A stretch of 64,000 nt of DNA from Anaerolineales bacterium (GTDB lineage: Bacteria; Chloroflexota; Anaerolineae; Anaerolineales; Villigracilaceae). A program made the translations under genes and the position numbers. Every line of letters begins with the position of its first letter. Within the stretch, counting starts at the first letter, position 1. Shown piece by piece: positions 53,076-61,884 of the stretch. Below the pieces are notes generated by a model that saw only the letters and a list, made by a program, of their open reading frames with translations, was not told the origin of the DNA and ran no database searches. The stretch covers positions 1-64,000 of the forward strand of contig JACKAV010000004.1 in assembly GCA_020634895.1 (NCBI GenBank), read 5' to 3'.

Positions 53076-53528
53076 TTACTCTTTTGGTTTGCTCAACACC
53101 AATAAATTCAATGTGCCTTTTTGAAGCACTTCATCTTTTTGATTGCGGACTTCCACCACGGCGAGGAGCGACCCGCCGCCGATGCGCGGCAGGGCTTTCA
53201 TCTCGGCGACGTTCAACACGGCATGGATGGTATCGCCGATAAAGGTGGGTTTAACGAACTTCCACTCCTGAATTTCGCGGAAAGCAAGTACGGTGCCTTC
53301 AAGCAAGCCCGTACGCATGATCAAACCGGTTGCAATGGACAACCCCAACAGCCCATGCGCAATGCGCTGACCGAAGGGAGTCGTCTTTGCAAATTCGGCG
53401 TCGGTGTGGATCTGGTTGTAGTCGCCCGTCAGACCGGCAAAGGAAAAGATGGCATCTTCGCTGACAGTGCGCGACGCGGTTTTTACGATTTGTCCCACTG
53501 AAAATTCTTCAAAATACAATCCAGCCAT
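53076..53528 (-). CDS. MaoC-like dehydratase
   Basis: A 150-residue hot-dog-fold protein of the MaoC type with the hydratase 2 motif region DYNQIHTDAEFAKTTPFGQRIAHGLLG (Asp and His visible in QIHTDAEFAK and RIAHGLLG). It hydrates enoyl-CoA-like substrates. It stands alone and diverges from the glycosidase gene. Confidence 0.9.
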   Translation of the reverse strand: MAGLYFEEFSVGQIVKTASRTVSEDAIFSFAGLTGDYNQIHTDAEFAKTTPFGQRIAHGLLGLSIATGLIMRTGLLEGTVLAFREIQEWKFVKPTFIGDTIHAVLNVAEMKALPRIGGGSLLAVVEVRNQKDEVLQKGTLNLLVLSKPKE

Positions 53529-53647
53529 GAATTCGTCTCCTCGTTGGTGTTAGTCAAATAGTTCGATAGTTTGGTGGTTGGATAGTGCAATACTCTGCAA
53601 GTAATCAACCAAATAACCAATCAACTAATAAACCAAATTATACCTGT

Positions 53648-53676
53648 TTGACCATCCGCTCATCTGCCCGTACAAT
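53648..53676 (+). promoter_or_regulatory. leaderless promoter of the glycosidase gene
   Basis: TTGACC (53648-53653), 17-bp spacer, TACAAT (53671-53676), then 7 bases to the ATG at 53684. Confidence 0.65.
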
Positions 53677-53683
53677 TGGGCGC

Positions 53684-56065
53684 ATGCGCGACTGGTCTCT
53701 CCGCCTTGGCGACCCGCTACACCTTTCCCTTTCAGCGGATGCCCGTCTGTGCAAGCCAGATTACCCCAACGACCACATCTGGGAGGTGGATTTAGGGAGC
53801 AGCGACCCGGAACGGTCTGCGGTGGGGATTTCCACGACCTACGGGTCACGGGCGAGAACCATGCGGTTATTCCTGCGCTTCACAGAAGGCGCAAATACCG
53901 TTACAGACCCTAACACCTTCGCAGCCAAACCGTCTCTGCGGCGCTTCTATCCAAACTTCCTAACCCTCGATTTTGTTCCCTTCGAAAACCTGCAAACCTC
54001 GGCGGATTTCTGGGTTCCAGAGTCCCACGCCGTGGCAGGACGCGTCACCCTCACCAATAAATCCACAGCCGTCCGAACCATCCAACTGGAAGTCTGCGCC
54101 GCGCTCGCGCCGCTCAACGGACAATCCATCATCCCCACCCAGCAGCAGCTTGTGAACGTCCTTGCCGGACAGACCAGCGGAATCGCCCCCGTCATCTTCA
54201 TGACAGGCGGTCCCAAACACGGACCTGGACCCCATGCCTCGCTCATTCTGGACCTCGAGCTGGGACCCGGCGCCACCCGAACCTTATCCTTCGCCGAAGC
54301 TGCACTCGACACCATCCCCAAAGGCTTCGACCTCGCCCGTAAGACCGCCGCCCGTCCGTGGCAGGCGGAACTTGCCCGCATCGAAATGCTGGCAGAAAGC
54401 CAGACTCTCGACATCCGCACCGGCGACCCCGAATGGGATGCGGCGCTCGCGTTCAGTCAAAATGCTGCGCACGCCCTGTTCCTGCAAAGCGACCAACTGC
54501 CCGCACCTTCCTTCGTGCAGGCGCGCCACAGCGATCACGGACATTCCAACAAAGGTGACGGTACCGATTACCCGCCCGCCTGGAACGGTCAATTCGTGCT
54601 GGATGCGTATTATCTCGCCAGCATCCTGAACGTCACGCCGCATGTGGCAAAGAACCTGATCCTCAACTTTTTATCCACCCAGAATGAAGACGGCGAGATA
54701 GACGGCAAGCCCGGCATCGCCGGTCAGCGCGGAAAGTTCCTCGCCATGCCCATCCTTGCCAGCATGGCATGGCAGTATTTTCAGGTCACACAAGACAACG
54801 ACTTCCTGACGGAAGTTTTCCCGAAACTGGTCAAGTTCTTCTGGTCATGGTTCTCCGGCGCACACGACCGCAACCGCGACGGCGTCCCCGAATGGGATCA
54901 CATCCTGCAAACCGGCTTTGAAGATAATCCGCTTTTCGATGTGTGGAATCCGTGGTCGCAGGGATTGGATGTCACGTTTGTACACAGCCCGTCTTTGGAA
55001 GCCATGCTTTATCGTGAAGCGCAAATGCTGGTGAAAATGGCAACCAAACTCGGCAAGCCCGAGGAAGAGACATCACTCATCCTTGCGCAAGCCGGGAAGA
55101 TAAAAAGTTCATTGGATGACGGCTGGAATTCGCGCACCAGTTTTTATTCATACCGCGACCGCGAAACAGGCGTTATGACCGAAGGCAAGGTCATTGCCAA
55201 ACGCAAAGGGGACGGATCGATGCGTCCCAAGTTTGAGTCTGAGACGCCGGTCAGGCTGCTGGTGGAGATCCAGACCAAAAGTCCGGCGGCGAAGCGCCCC
55301 GAAGTGGAGATCAGCGAATTCTTCACCAAATCCAAAGGCGAGAGCGAAGTCATATCCGGAAATCAATTCCAATGGCGTTCGGGCGGATTGGTCGCCACGA
55401 CGCAAATGTTATTCACCCGCATTGGGCGAGTCAGCGTAACAGGGTTGGAAGAGACCGATAAGATCAACGTCAGGATCGTTGATATGACCGGAGAAGATAT
55501 TACGTTGGGTCTGCCGTTGTGGGCGCAGGCGCTGGAAGAGCAGCGTGCGTATTCCATGATCGGACGCAACCTGATGATGGCGGACCGCTTCGACAGACCG
55601 TTCGGGATGCCGTCGCTGCCGAATGTGCCGGATAAGGAAGCGGAGGCGGTTTCGCTCAGCGTGAGCCTGCCGTGGAATTTACTACTTGCCGAAGGGCTGC
55701 TGAGTTACGGCTTCCGCGCCGAAGCGACACGGCTGACGGCGCATTTGATGCATGCGGTCATTCAAAATTTAAAAAAGAACCGGTCTTTCTATCAACGCTA
55801 TCACGCCGAAAAAGGGACCGGCATCGGCGAGCGGAATTCCCTCACTGGTTTCGCGCCTGTCGGTCTGTTCATGCAGGTGCTGGGTGTGACGATCCTTTCG
55901 GGCACGCGCGTAAAACTGGAAGGGCGCAACCTCTTTCCATTTACGGTGACGATAAAACACAAAGGTCTATCCATCACACGCGGACAGGAACAGACGACGA
56001 TCATCTTTGCGAACGGCGAAAATGTCATAGTAAAAGACGATGCGCCCTGCATCGTCGAAATGTAA
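53684..56065 (+). CDS. six-hairpin glycosidase-like protein (GH63-type)
   Basis: A 793-residue protein. An N-terminal beta domain (1-260) is followed by an alpha/alpha toroid with conserved acidic and aromatic patches: DYPPAWNGQFVLDAYYLASI, DRNRDGVPEWDHILQTGFED, and NPWSQGLDVTFVHSPSLEAM. The last two resemble GH63/mannosyl-oligosaccharide-glucosidase-like enzymes; the substrate is unknown. No signal peptide is seen, so it is probably cytoplasmic. Start is taken from the promoter position. Confidence 0.8.
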   Translation: MRDWSLRLGDPLHLSLSADARLCKPDYPNDHIWEVDLGSSDPERSAVGISTTYGSRARTMRLFLRFTEGANTVTDPNTFAAKPSLRRFYPNFLTLDFVPFENLQTSADFWVPESHAVAGRVTLTNKSTAVRTIQLEVCAALAPLNGQSIIPTQQQLVNVLAGQTSGIAPVIFMTGGPKHGPGPHASLILDLELGPGATRTLSFAEAALDTIPKGFDLARKTAARPWQAELARIEMLAESQTLDIRTGDPEWDAALAFSQNAAHALFLQSDQLPAPSFVQARHSDHGHSNKGDGTDYPPAWNGQFVLDAYYLASILNVTPHVAKNLILNFLSTQNEDGEIDGKPGIAGQRGKFLAMPILASMAWQYFQVTQDNDFLTEVFPKLVKFFWSWFSGAHDRNRDGVPEWDHILQTGFEDNPLFDVWNPWSQGLDVTFVHSPSLEAMLYREAQMLVKMATKLGKPEEETSLILAQAGKIKSSLDDGWNSRTSFYSYRDRETGVMTEGKVIAKRKGDGSMRPKFESETPVRLLVEIQTKSPAAKRPEVEISEFFTKSKGESEVISGNQFQWRSGGLVATTQMLFTRIGRVSVTGLEETDKINVRIVDMTGEDITLGLPLWAQALEEQRAYSMIGRNLMMADRFDRPFGMPSLPNVPDKEAEAVSLSVSLPWNLLLAEGLLSYGFRAEATRLTAHLMHAVIQNLKKNRSFYQRYHAEKGTGIGERNSLTGFAPVGLFMQVLGVTILSGTRVKLEGRNLFPFTVTIKHKGLSITRGQEQTTIIFANGENVIVKDDAPCIVEM

Positions 56066-56094
56066 CCAACCCGCGCATCGAACGAGGATTTGAG

Positions 56095-56128
56095 TGACAG
56101 TTGTCTGACAGGCGGCTGTCATTTTTTG
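56095..56128 (+). terminator. terminator after the glycosidase gene
   Basis: An 8-bp stem (GACAGTTG with CGGCTGTC, two G-U pairs) followed by ATTTTTTG. The remainder of the 56129-56327 gap is AT-rich upstream sequence of nhaA; nothing else was recognised. Confidence 0.7.
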
Positions 56129-56327
56129 TATTAAAGGGGATTTAATCTTAAGTAAAATTTTTCATGGTATATAACTTTCGGGATTTATATTACGAGTTCG
56201 TATTCATGAAGACGACCGTGTCCCCCACGCATACGCGGGTTTGGAACATTGATCAGCGCCGTTTTCATCTGCGTCATTTTCCAGACTGAAATCATAAAAC
56301 TTAAAAGGGAGCTTTGTTTAATAGGTT

Positions 56328-57512
56328 ATGAAACTCACAAAACTTTTCAATGAGTTCTTCGAAAGCGAGCAGGCTTCGGGGATCGTCCTGATCCTGTGCG
56401 CGATCTCGGCGATCGCCATCGCCAATTCTTCGTTTGGACATACCGTCCTGGAATTTTGGCACTTAAAGGTCGGGTTCGAAGCGGGCGGGATATTCCTGAA
56501 ACAGAGCATCGAACATTGGATCAACGATGGTCTGATGGCGATCTTCTTTTTGCTGATCGGGTTGGAGATCGAGCGTGAACTGTATATCGGCGAACTTTCC
56601 GATAGAAAGAGCGCGTCTCTTCCCATTTTCGCGGCAGTGGGCGGTATGGCTGTCCCTGCGTTGGTCTATTTCCTCATCAACCTCGGATCTGATTCGGTCA
56701 GAGGCATCGGCATTCCCATGGCGACCGATATCGCCTTTGCATTGGGCGTATTGTCCCTGCTTGGGAACAGGGTTCCGGCGCCGCTGAAAGTTTTCCTCGC
56801 CGCGCTCGCCATCGTGGACGATCTCGGCGCGATCATCATGATCGCTTTGTTCTACACGAACGATTTCTCTCTGGTCAATTTCGCGCTGGCAGCCGTCATC
56901 TTTGTCTTGCTGTTGGTCTTGAATAGGATGGGCGTAAAAAAACTGGCGTACTATCTCATCCCCGGGGCGTTCATGTGGTACTTCATGCTCCAGTCGGGAG
57001 TCCATGCGACTGTGGCGGGTGTGCTGCTGGCATTCGCCATTCCCTTTGGGAGCGGCAAGGAAGATTCGCCTTCGTATAAATTACAGCATGTCCTGCACAA
57101 ACCGGTGGCGTTCTTCATCATGCCCATCTTTGCCTTCGTCAACACCGGCATCGTTTTAAGCGGCACATGGATGGATAACCTCGGCTCATCGAACGCGCTC
57201 GGTATCATTGGCGGTCTGTTCATCGGGAAACCGCTGGGAATTCTCCTCGCCAGTGCGTTGGGAGTCAGCCTTGGGCTGGCGCAGTTGCCCAAAGTACTAA
57301 AATGGGGACATATCATTGGCGCAGGTTTTCTCGGCGGCATCGGATTCACCATGTCCATCTTCATTACGCTGCTCGCATTCGGCGACCCCGCAGTTGTGCA
57401 GAACTCGAAGATCGCCATTCTGTTCGCCTCATTCTTCGCAGGCAGCATCGGATTTTTGATCTTGAGAAAACAGGAAGCGCCTTTACAACCAGAAACGGTT
57501 CGTTCATCGTAG
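56328..57512 (+). CDS. nhaA: Na+/H+ antiporter NhaA
   Basis: A 394-residue protein with about twelve membrane helices. The essential aspartates are visible in ATDIAFALG and LAALAIVDDLGAIIMIALF. It exports Na+ for H+, keeping pH and sodium in balance. The only ribosome-like site (AAGGGAG) is about 18 bases from the ATG, so the start has some doubt. It is followed after 25 bp by the DUF389 gene. Confidence 0.95.
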   Translation: MKLTKLFNEFFESEQASGIVLILCAISAIAIANSSFGHTVLEFWHLKVGFEAGGIFLKQSIEHWINDGLMAIFFLLIGLEIERELYIGELSDRKSASLPIFAAVGGMAVPALVYFLINLGSDSVRGIGIPMATDIAFALGVLSLLGNRVPAPLKVFLAALAIVDDLGAIIMIALFYTNDFSLVNFALAAVIFVLLLVLNRMGVKKLAYYLIPGAFMWYFMLQSGVHATVAGVLLAFAIPFGSGKEDSPSYKLQHVLHKPVAFFIMPIFAFVNTGIVLSGTWMDNLGSSNALGIIGGLFIGKPLGILLASALGVSLGLAQLPKVLKWGHIIGAGFLGGIGFTMSIFITLLAFGDPAVVQNSKIAILFASFFAGSIGFLILRKQEAPLQPETVRSS

Positions 57513-57537
57513 AATAGACGCAGGAGAACCTGTAATC

Positions 57538-58884
57538 ATGATCCAACGCTTTCGCCAATTCGTGCATCCGCCCACCGCTTCGGAAAGGGAAAAGATCGTC
57601 GCGGAGATTTCCGATTCCGCCGCGCCCGACTTCGACTTCTTCCTTTTGGTGGTGCTTTCATGCAGTATCGCCACCATGGGGCTGATCACCAATTCACCGG
57701 CAGTCATCATCGGCGCGATGCTTGTTGCGCCATTGATGTCTCCCATTATCGGGTTGGGATTGGCTTCCATTACCGGCAAAGGCAAATTGGCGGAGTCCGC
57801 GTTGGAGGCGCTGGCAATGGGAGCGGGGCTGGCGATTCTGCTTTCGATGATCATGACGATGGTGAATCGCGCCCTGCCTTTTGTTGCGATGTATGAACTT
57901 CCGAATGAAGTTTTGGCGCGCACGCATCCTTCGCCCATCGATCTGGTCATTGCACTCGCAGGCGGACTCGCCGCTGCATACGCGATGACGCGCCCGAATA
58001 TGTCCGCTGCGCTGCCGGGTGTGGCGATCGCCACCGCGTTAATGCCGCCGCTTTGCACGGTCGGCATCGGCATCGCCCTTGGCAACCGGAGCGTGGCTGG
58101 CGGCGCGCTGCTTCTTTTTACTACCAACGCCATCACCATCGCCTTTGCCGCGGCTCTCATCTTCTTCCTGCAGGGATTTTCCTCAAGCAGAAAGCGTTCC
58201 GAGAATCGGAAGATTCCACCGTCGTTGATGATCTCGGCTGCGTTGACCATCGTGCTGCTTGTCCCACTTTCTTATTACAGTCTGCGCTTCTTCAACGAGG
58301 CGAACGAGAACCGCCAGATCAACAATATTGTTTCGGCGGAAGTCGGACAGTTGAATGCCGAACTGGTCGAACTGAATGTGCAGCGCACCACCGACGGGTT
58401 GAACATGATCATCACCGTCCGCACGAACACGCCGCTGCGTTATAACCAGGTGACCGATCTCCAAAAGGAAGTTGCGACCGCGTTACAACAGCCCGTCACG
58501 TTGAAAGTCAACCAGGTGCTGGCGGAGCAATTCGACCCGCTTGTCCCGCCTACGTTCACGCCAACGACGCAGTTCACGCCCACGCTCACACTAACGCCCA
58601 CAGCGACGTTGACCTCGACGCCGGTCCCGACAGCGACGCTCACGTTCACGCCCACGCCAGGGCTTGCCGAAGCTGTCATCGGAACGATGCCACCGCTCAA
58701 GCTGTATCAGTCCCCGGGCGGACCGGTCATCGGCAACATCACACGCGGACAGTCGTTGTACCTTTTGGGAGAACGCGAGGAGTACGAAGGTGTGGTCTGG
58801 GTCAACGTGATGGACACTGAAGGACGCGTTGGCTGGGTACCGGAATTGTATATGTACTCCATCACCGCAACGCCTGAAGAGTAG
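57538..58884 (+). CDS. DUF389 membrane protein fused to an SH3-like domain
   Basis: A 448-residue protein. The N-terminal half is a DUF389 membrane domain with conserved LITNSPAVIIGAMLVAPLMS, given here in part as GAMLVAPLMSPIIGLG, and GVAIATALMPPLCTVGIG. A soluble domain (about 255-335), a Thr/Pro linker and a C-terminal SH3-like domain (LKLYQSPGGPVIGNITRG, VWVNVMDTEGRVGWVPELY) follow. The fusion suggests an envelope role and is unusual for the family. Confidence 0.88.
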   Translation: MIQRFRQFVHPPTASEREKIVAEISDSAAPDFDFFLLVVLSCSIATMGLITNSPAVIIGAMLVAPLMSPIIGLGLASITGKGKLAESALEALAMGAGLAILLSMIMTMVNRALPFVAMYELPNEVLARTHPSPIDLVIALAGGLAAAYAMTRPNMSAALPGVAIATALMPPLCTVGIGIALGNRSVAGGALLLFTTNAITIAFAAALIFFLQGFSSSRKRSENRKIPPSLMISAALTIVLLVPLSYYSLRFFNEANENRQINNIVSAEVGQLNAELVELNVQRTTDGLNMIITVRTNTPLRYNQVTDLQKEVATALQQPVTLKVNQVLAEQFDPLVPPTFTPTTQFTPTLTLTPTATLTSTPVPTATLTFTPTPGLAEAVIGTMPPLKLYQSPGGPVIGNITRGQSLYLLGEREEYEGVVWVNVMDTEGRVGWVPELYMYSITATPEE

Positions 58885-58895
58885 GAAATATATAA

Positions 58896-58941
58896 ATGCC
58901 GGTATGCATGTTGAACGAGTTGTGCATACCGGCATATTATT
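58896..58941. terminator. hairpin terminator after the DUF389 gene
   Basis: 13-bp stem ATGCCGGTATGCA / TGCATACCGGCAT with a 14-base loop, then ATTATTT. Confidence 0.82.
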
Positions 58942-59029
58942 TGTGGTATAAAAATTATGGGGATTAATGTTATCCAAGGGGAATGCAGGGGGGAATAAAC
59001 GCACAAAGAACAAATGAAAGGAGGTTAGT

Positions 59030-60718
59030 ATGCAGAAGACAGTTGTAGCAGCTGCATTGGGCGAATGCGTCCATGTGGCAGGTATTATGAATTTCCTCAG
59101 GCTGGCTGAATCGGCTGGATGGAAAACTATCTTCCTCGGTCCGGCAGTGCCGATAGAGAAAGTATTGGAAACCGTAAAGCGTGAGAACGCTGATCTGGTT
59201 GGAGTGTCGTACCGTCTTACACCGGAAACCGGCGAACGTTTATTAGGTGAATTTGCCGAGGCTGCATCAGAACTACAAGAGAGGGGAGTCCGTTTTGCAT
59301 TTGGGGGGACACCGCCCGTGGCGGAACGCGCCAGGGCGATCGGTTTCTTCGAGCGGACGTTCGATGGAAGTGAACCCGTGGAGGAGATCCTCAGCTACCT
59401 GAAAGGCGATCAGGCTGCAGGTCAGAGTGAGGCGTCGTTCCCTCAATCCACCATTGAACGCATCCAGTGGAAGTCGCCGTATCCGATCCTGCGCCATCAC
59501 TTTGGGCTTCCCACTATGGAAGACACCATCAAAGGCATCGAGAAGATCGCCGAGGCAAAAGCGCTCGACATCATCTCGCTCGGTATCGATCAGGATGCGC
59601 AGGAAAATTTTTATCACCCCGAACGACAGGACCCAAGAAGAAAAGGAGCAGGCGGCGTGCCTGTCCGCTCCGAAGAGGATTACCGTGCGCTGTATGAAGC
59701 CAGCCGCCGCGGAAATTATCCGCTGCTGCGCACGTATTCCGGCACCGATGATTTTATAAAACTCGCCGAGATGTATGTGCGCACGATCAATATTGCGTGG
59801 TGCGCCATTCCGCTCTTTTGGTTCAATCAAATGGATGGGCGCGGACCGTGGGACCTGGAGGGTTCGATCCGCGAGCATCAGGGCGTAATGAAATGGTACG
59901 GTGAACATAATATTCCTGTCGAATTGAACGAGCCGCATCATTGGGGCATGCGCGACTCATCGGATGCGGTTTTCGTCGTGGCGGCGTATCTTTCCGCATA
60001 TAACGCGCGCGCCTTTGGCGTGAAGAATTACATCGCGCAGTTGATGTTCAACAGCCCGCCGGGACTCTCCGATGCGATGGATCTGGCGAAGATGATGACC
60101 GTGCTTGAAATGATTACCCCGCTTTCTACCCCCTTGCCTTCGGCATCCCCCCATTTTCGCGAAAATGGGGGGAAAGAGGGGGGATTCAAAGTGTGGAAGC
60201 AAACCCGCATCGGGCTGCTCTCACACCCGCTCAACACCGACGCGGCGCGCGGTCATCTTGCGGCAGCCACGTATCTGCAAATGGCGCTCAAGCCCGACAT
60301 CTATCACATCGTCGGGCATACGGAAGCGGATCACGCAGCAACGGCAGATGACGTCATCGAAGCCAGCGCCATCGTCCGCCGCGCGATAGACAACGCGATG
60401 GGTGCGCCCGATATGACGGCAGACCCCGCCATCCGTCAGCGTGTAAAAGACTTGAAAGCAGAAGCAAACCAGATCCTGGATGCGATCCGCGGACTCTCCG
60501 CCTCATCATCGGACCCGCTCACGGATCCCGCGACTTTGACTCGCGCCGTCACTTCGGGCATCCTCGACGCGCCGCAACTGCTGAACAATAAATTCGGGCG
60601 CGGACTGGTGAAGACGCGCATTGTGAACGGGGCAAGCGTTTGCGTGGACGAATCCAGCAAGCCCATTTCGGAGGGCAGTCGTATCGAAATGTTAACTCAA
60701 AAGGAGGCACCAAAATGA
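59030..60718 (+). CDS. cobalamin-binding mutase-like protein
   Basis: A 562-residue protein. The N-terminal 125 residues form a B12-binding Rossmann domain (VVAAALGECVHVAGIMNFLR to RFAFGGTPPVAERARAIGF); the cobalt-ligand His is probably His15, but the usual Asp of D-x-H-x-x-G is Cys13. The rest (about 140-500) looks like a TIM-barrel partner domain (IISLGIDQDAQENFYHPE, PVELNEPHHWGMRDSSDAVF) of a B12-dependent mutase or transferase; no named family is certain. A repeat at 60129-60183 adds about 22 residues in frame. GGAGG lies before the ATG. Confidence 0.7.
   Translation: MQKTVVAAALGECVHVAGIMNFLRLAESAGWKTIFLGPAVPIEKVLETVKRENADLVGVSYRLTPETGERLLGEFAEAASELQERGVRFAFGGTPPVAERARAIGFFERTFDGSEPVEEILSYLKGDQAAGQSEASFPQSTIERIQWKSPYPILRHHFGLPTMEDTIKGIEKIAEAKALDIISLGIDQDAQENFYHPERQDPRRKGAGGVPVRSEEDYRALYEASRRGNYPLLRTYSGTDDFIKLAEMYVRTINIAWCAIPLFWFNQMDGRGPWDLEGSIREHQGVMKWYGEHNIPVELNEPHHWGMRDSSDAVFVVAAYLSAYNARAFGVKNYIAQLMFNSPPGLSDAMDLAKMMTVLEMITPLSTPLPSASPHFRENGGKEGGFKVWKQTRIGLLSHPLNTDAARGHLAAATYLQMALKPDIYHIVGHTEADHAATADDVIEASAIVRRAIDNAMGAPDMTADPAIRQRVKDLKAEANQILDAIRGLSASSSDPLTDPATLTRAVTSGILDAPQLLNNKFGRGLVKTRIVNGASVCVDESSKPISEGSRIEMLTQKEAPK
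60129..60183. repeat. in-frame palindromic repeat inside the cobalamin-binding gene
   Basis: The core at 60147-60172 is a perfect 26-base palindrome (CCCCCCATTTTCG and its complement), flanked by CCCCCTT and AAGAGGGGGG. The encoded peptide runs through LPSASPHFRENGGKEGGF and is out of character with its surroundings. Confidence 0.8.
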
Positions 60719-61821
60719 CAACTATAAAATATGCAGTCATCGGGGCGGGACATGGCGGCAAATCCATGGCTGCGCACCTGGCATTGATGGGCTTTTCCGT
60801 ATCCCTATACAACCGCACACCGGAACGCATTGCCGTTATCAAGAAACGCGGCGGCATCGAACTGGTGGACGGCGGCGAAAGCATCCCTCACGGATTTGGC
60901 AAACTGGCTCGCGTCACATCCGATATCAAGGAAGCCATCGAAAATGTGGAAGTCATCATGGTGGTGCTGCCCTCCTCCGCGCACGCGGACATCGCACACG
61001 CCATGTCGCCTCACTTGAAAGATGGTCAGATCGTTCTATTGCATCCCGGGCGCACCTGCGGCGCCTTGGAATTTTCAAAGATATTACAGGATACCGATTG
61101 CAAGGCAGATGTCACCATTGCAGAAGCGGAAACCTTCATCTACGCCGCCCGCTCCGATGGACCGGCGCAGGCGCATATCTTCCGCATCAAGGAAGCCGTA
61201 CCTCTGGCGGCGCTCCCATCCACGCGGACACAATTGGTATTGGATGCCATTGCCGAAGCCTATCCCCAGTTCATTGACGGGACCGACGTCCTGCACACCG
61301 GTTTGAACAATATGGGCGCGATCTTCCACCCGGCATTGACGCTGCTCAACTCCGGCTGGATCGAGTCCACGCACGGCGACTATCAGTTCTACATCGACGG
61401 TGTCACTCCGTCTGTGGCGCGCATGCTGGAAGTGCTCGACCGTGAGCGTGTGACCGTCGCTTCGGCGTTGGGCATCCGCGCGCGCACCGCGCTGGAATGG
61501 TTGAAGCTCGCCTACGATACTGACGGCGAAGACCTGCATGAAGCCATCCACAACCAGCCGGGGTATTACGGTATCAAGGCTCCGCCCACGCTTAATCATC
61601 GCTATCTGTTCGAAGATGTGCCGATGAGTCTCGTTCCCATTGCTTCGCTGGGAGTGCGCTACGGCGTATCCGTGCGCGGCATGGAGAGTCTGATCCGCAT
61701 TGCCAGCATCATCCACCGCACGGATTACTGGCGGCGCGGACGTACCGTGGAAAAACTCGGTCTTTCTCAATGGAGCGTGAGTGAACTCACCCGCTTTGTT
61801 CAGGAAGGGAAAGTTGATTAA
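60715..61821 (+). CDS. NAD(P)-dependent opine dehydrogenase-family enzyme
   Basis: A 368-residue protein. The dinucleotide motif is VIGAGHGGKSMAAHLA at the N-terminus; the octopine-dehydrogenase C-domain follows, with its active-site His in NNMGAIFHPALTLLNSGW. The family joins an amino acid and a 2-oxo acid by reductive amination; here substrates are unknown. ATGA overlap with the cobalamin gene, and a strong AAAAGGAGG site, indicate coupling. Confidence 0.9.
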   Translation: MTTIKYAVIGAGHGGKSMAAHLALMGFSVSLYNRTPERIAVIKKRGGIELVDGGESIPHGFGKLARVTSDIKEAIENVEVIMVVLPSSAHADIAHAMSPHLKDGQIVLLHPGRTCGALEFSKILQDTDCKADVTIAEAETFIYAARSDGPAQAHIFRIKEAVPLAALPSTRTQLVLDAIAEAYPQFIDGTDVLHTGLNNMGAIFHPALTLLNSGWIESTHGDYQFYIDGVTPSVARMLEVLDRERVTVASALGIRARTALEWLKLAYDTDGEDLHEAIHNQPGYYGIKAPPTLNHRYLFEDVPMSLVPIASLGVRYGVSVRGMESLIRIASIIHRTDYWRRGRTVEKLGLSQWSVSELTRFVQEGKVD

Positions 61822-61829
61822 ATAAACCC

Positions 61830-61864
61830 CCGACCTGACAGGTTTTCAAGACCTGTCAGGTCGG
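61830..61864. repeat. dispersed CCGACCTGACAGGT palindromic repeat
   Basis: Perfect 14-bp arms CCGACCTGACAGGT / ACCTGTCAGGTCGG with a 7-base loop between the opine-dehydrogenase-like and asnB genes. It has no strong T tract, so it is more likely a repeat than a terminator. Confidence 0.75.
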
Positions 61865-61884
61865 ATATAAAAAGGAGAAAAATT

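Noticed and set aside
56129..56327. A sodium- or pH-responsive riboswitch before nhaA
   Set aside because: No conserved motif or convincing secondary structure could be recognised by eye.
61830..61864. Reading the hairpin before asnB as a transcription terminator
   Set aside because: It lacks a T tract and matches a dispersed repeat style, so the genes on both sides may still be one operon.
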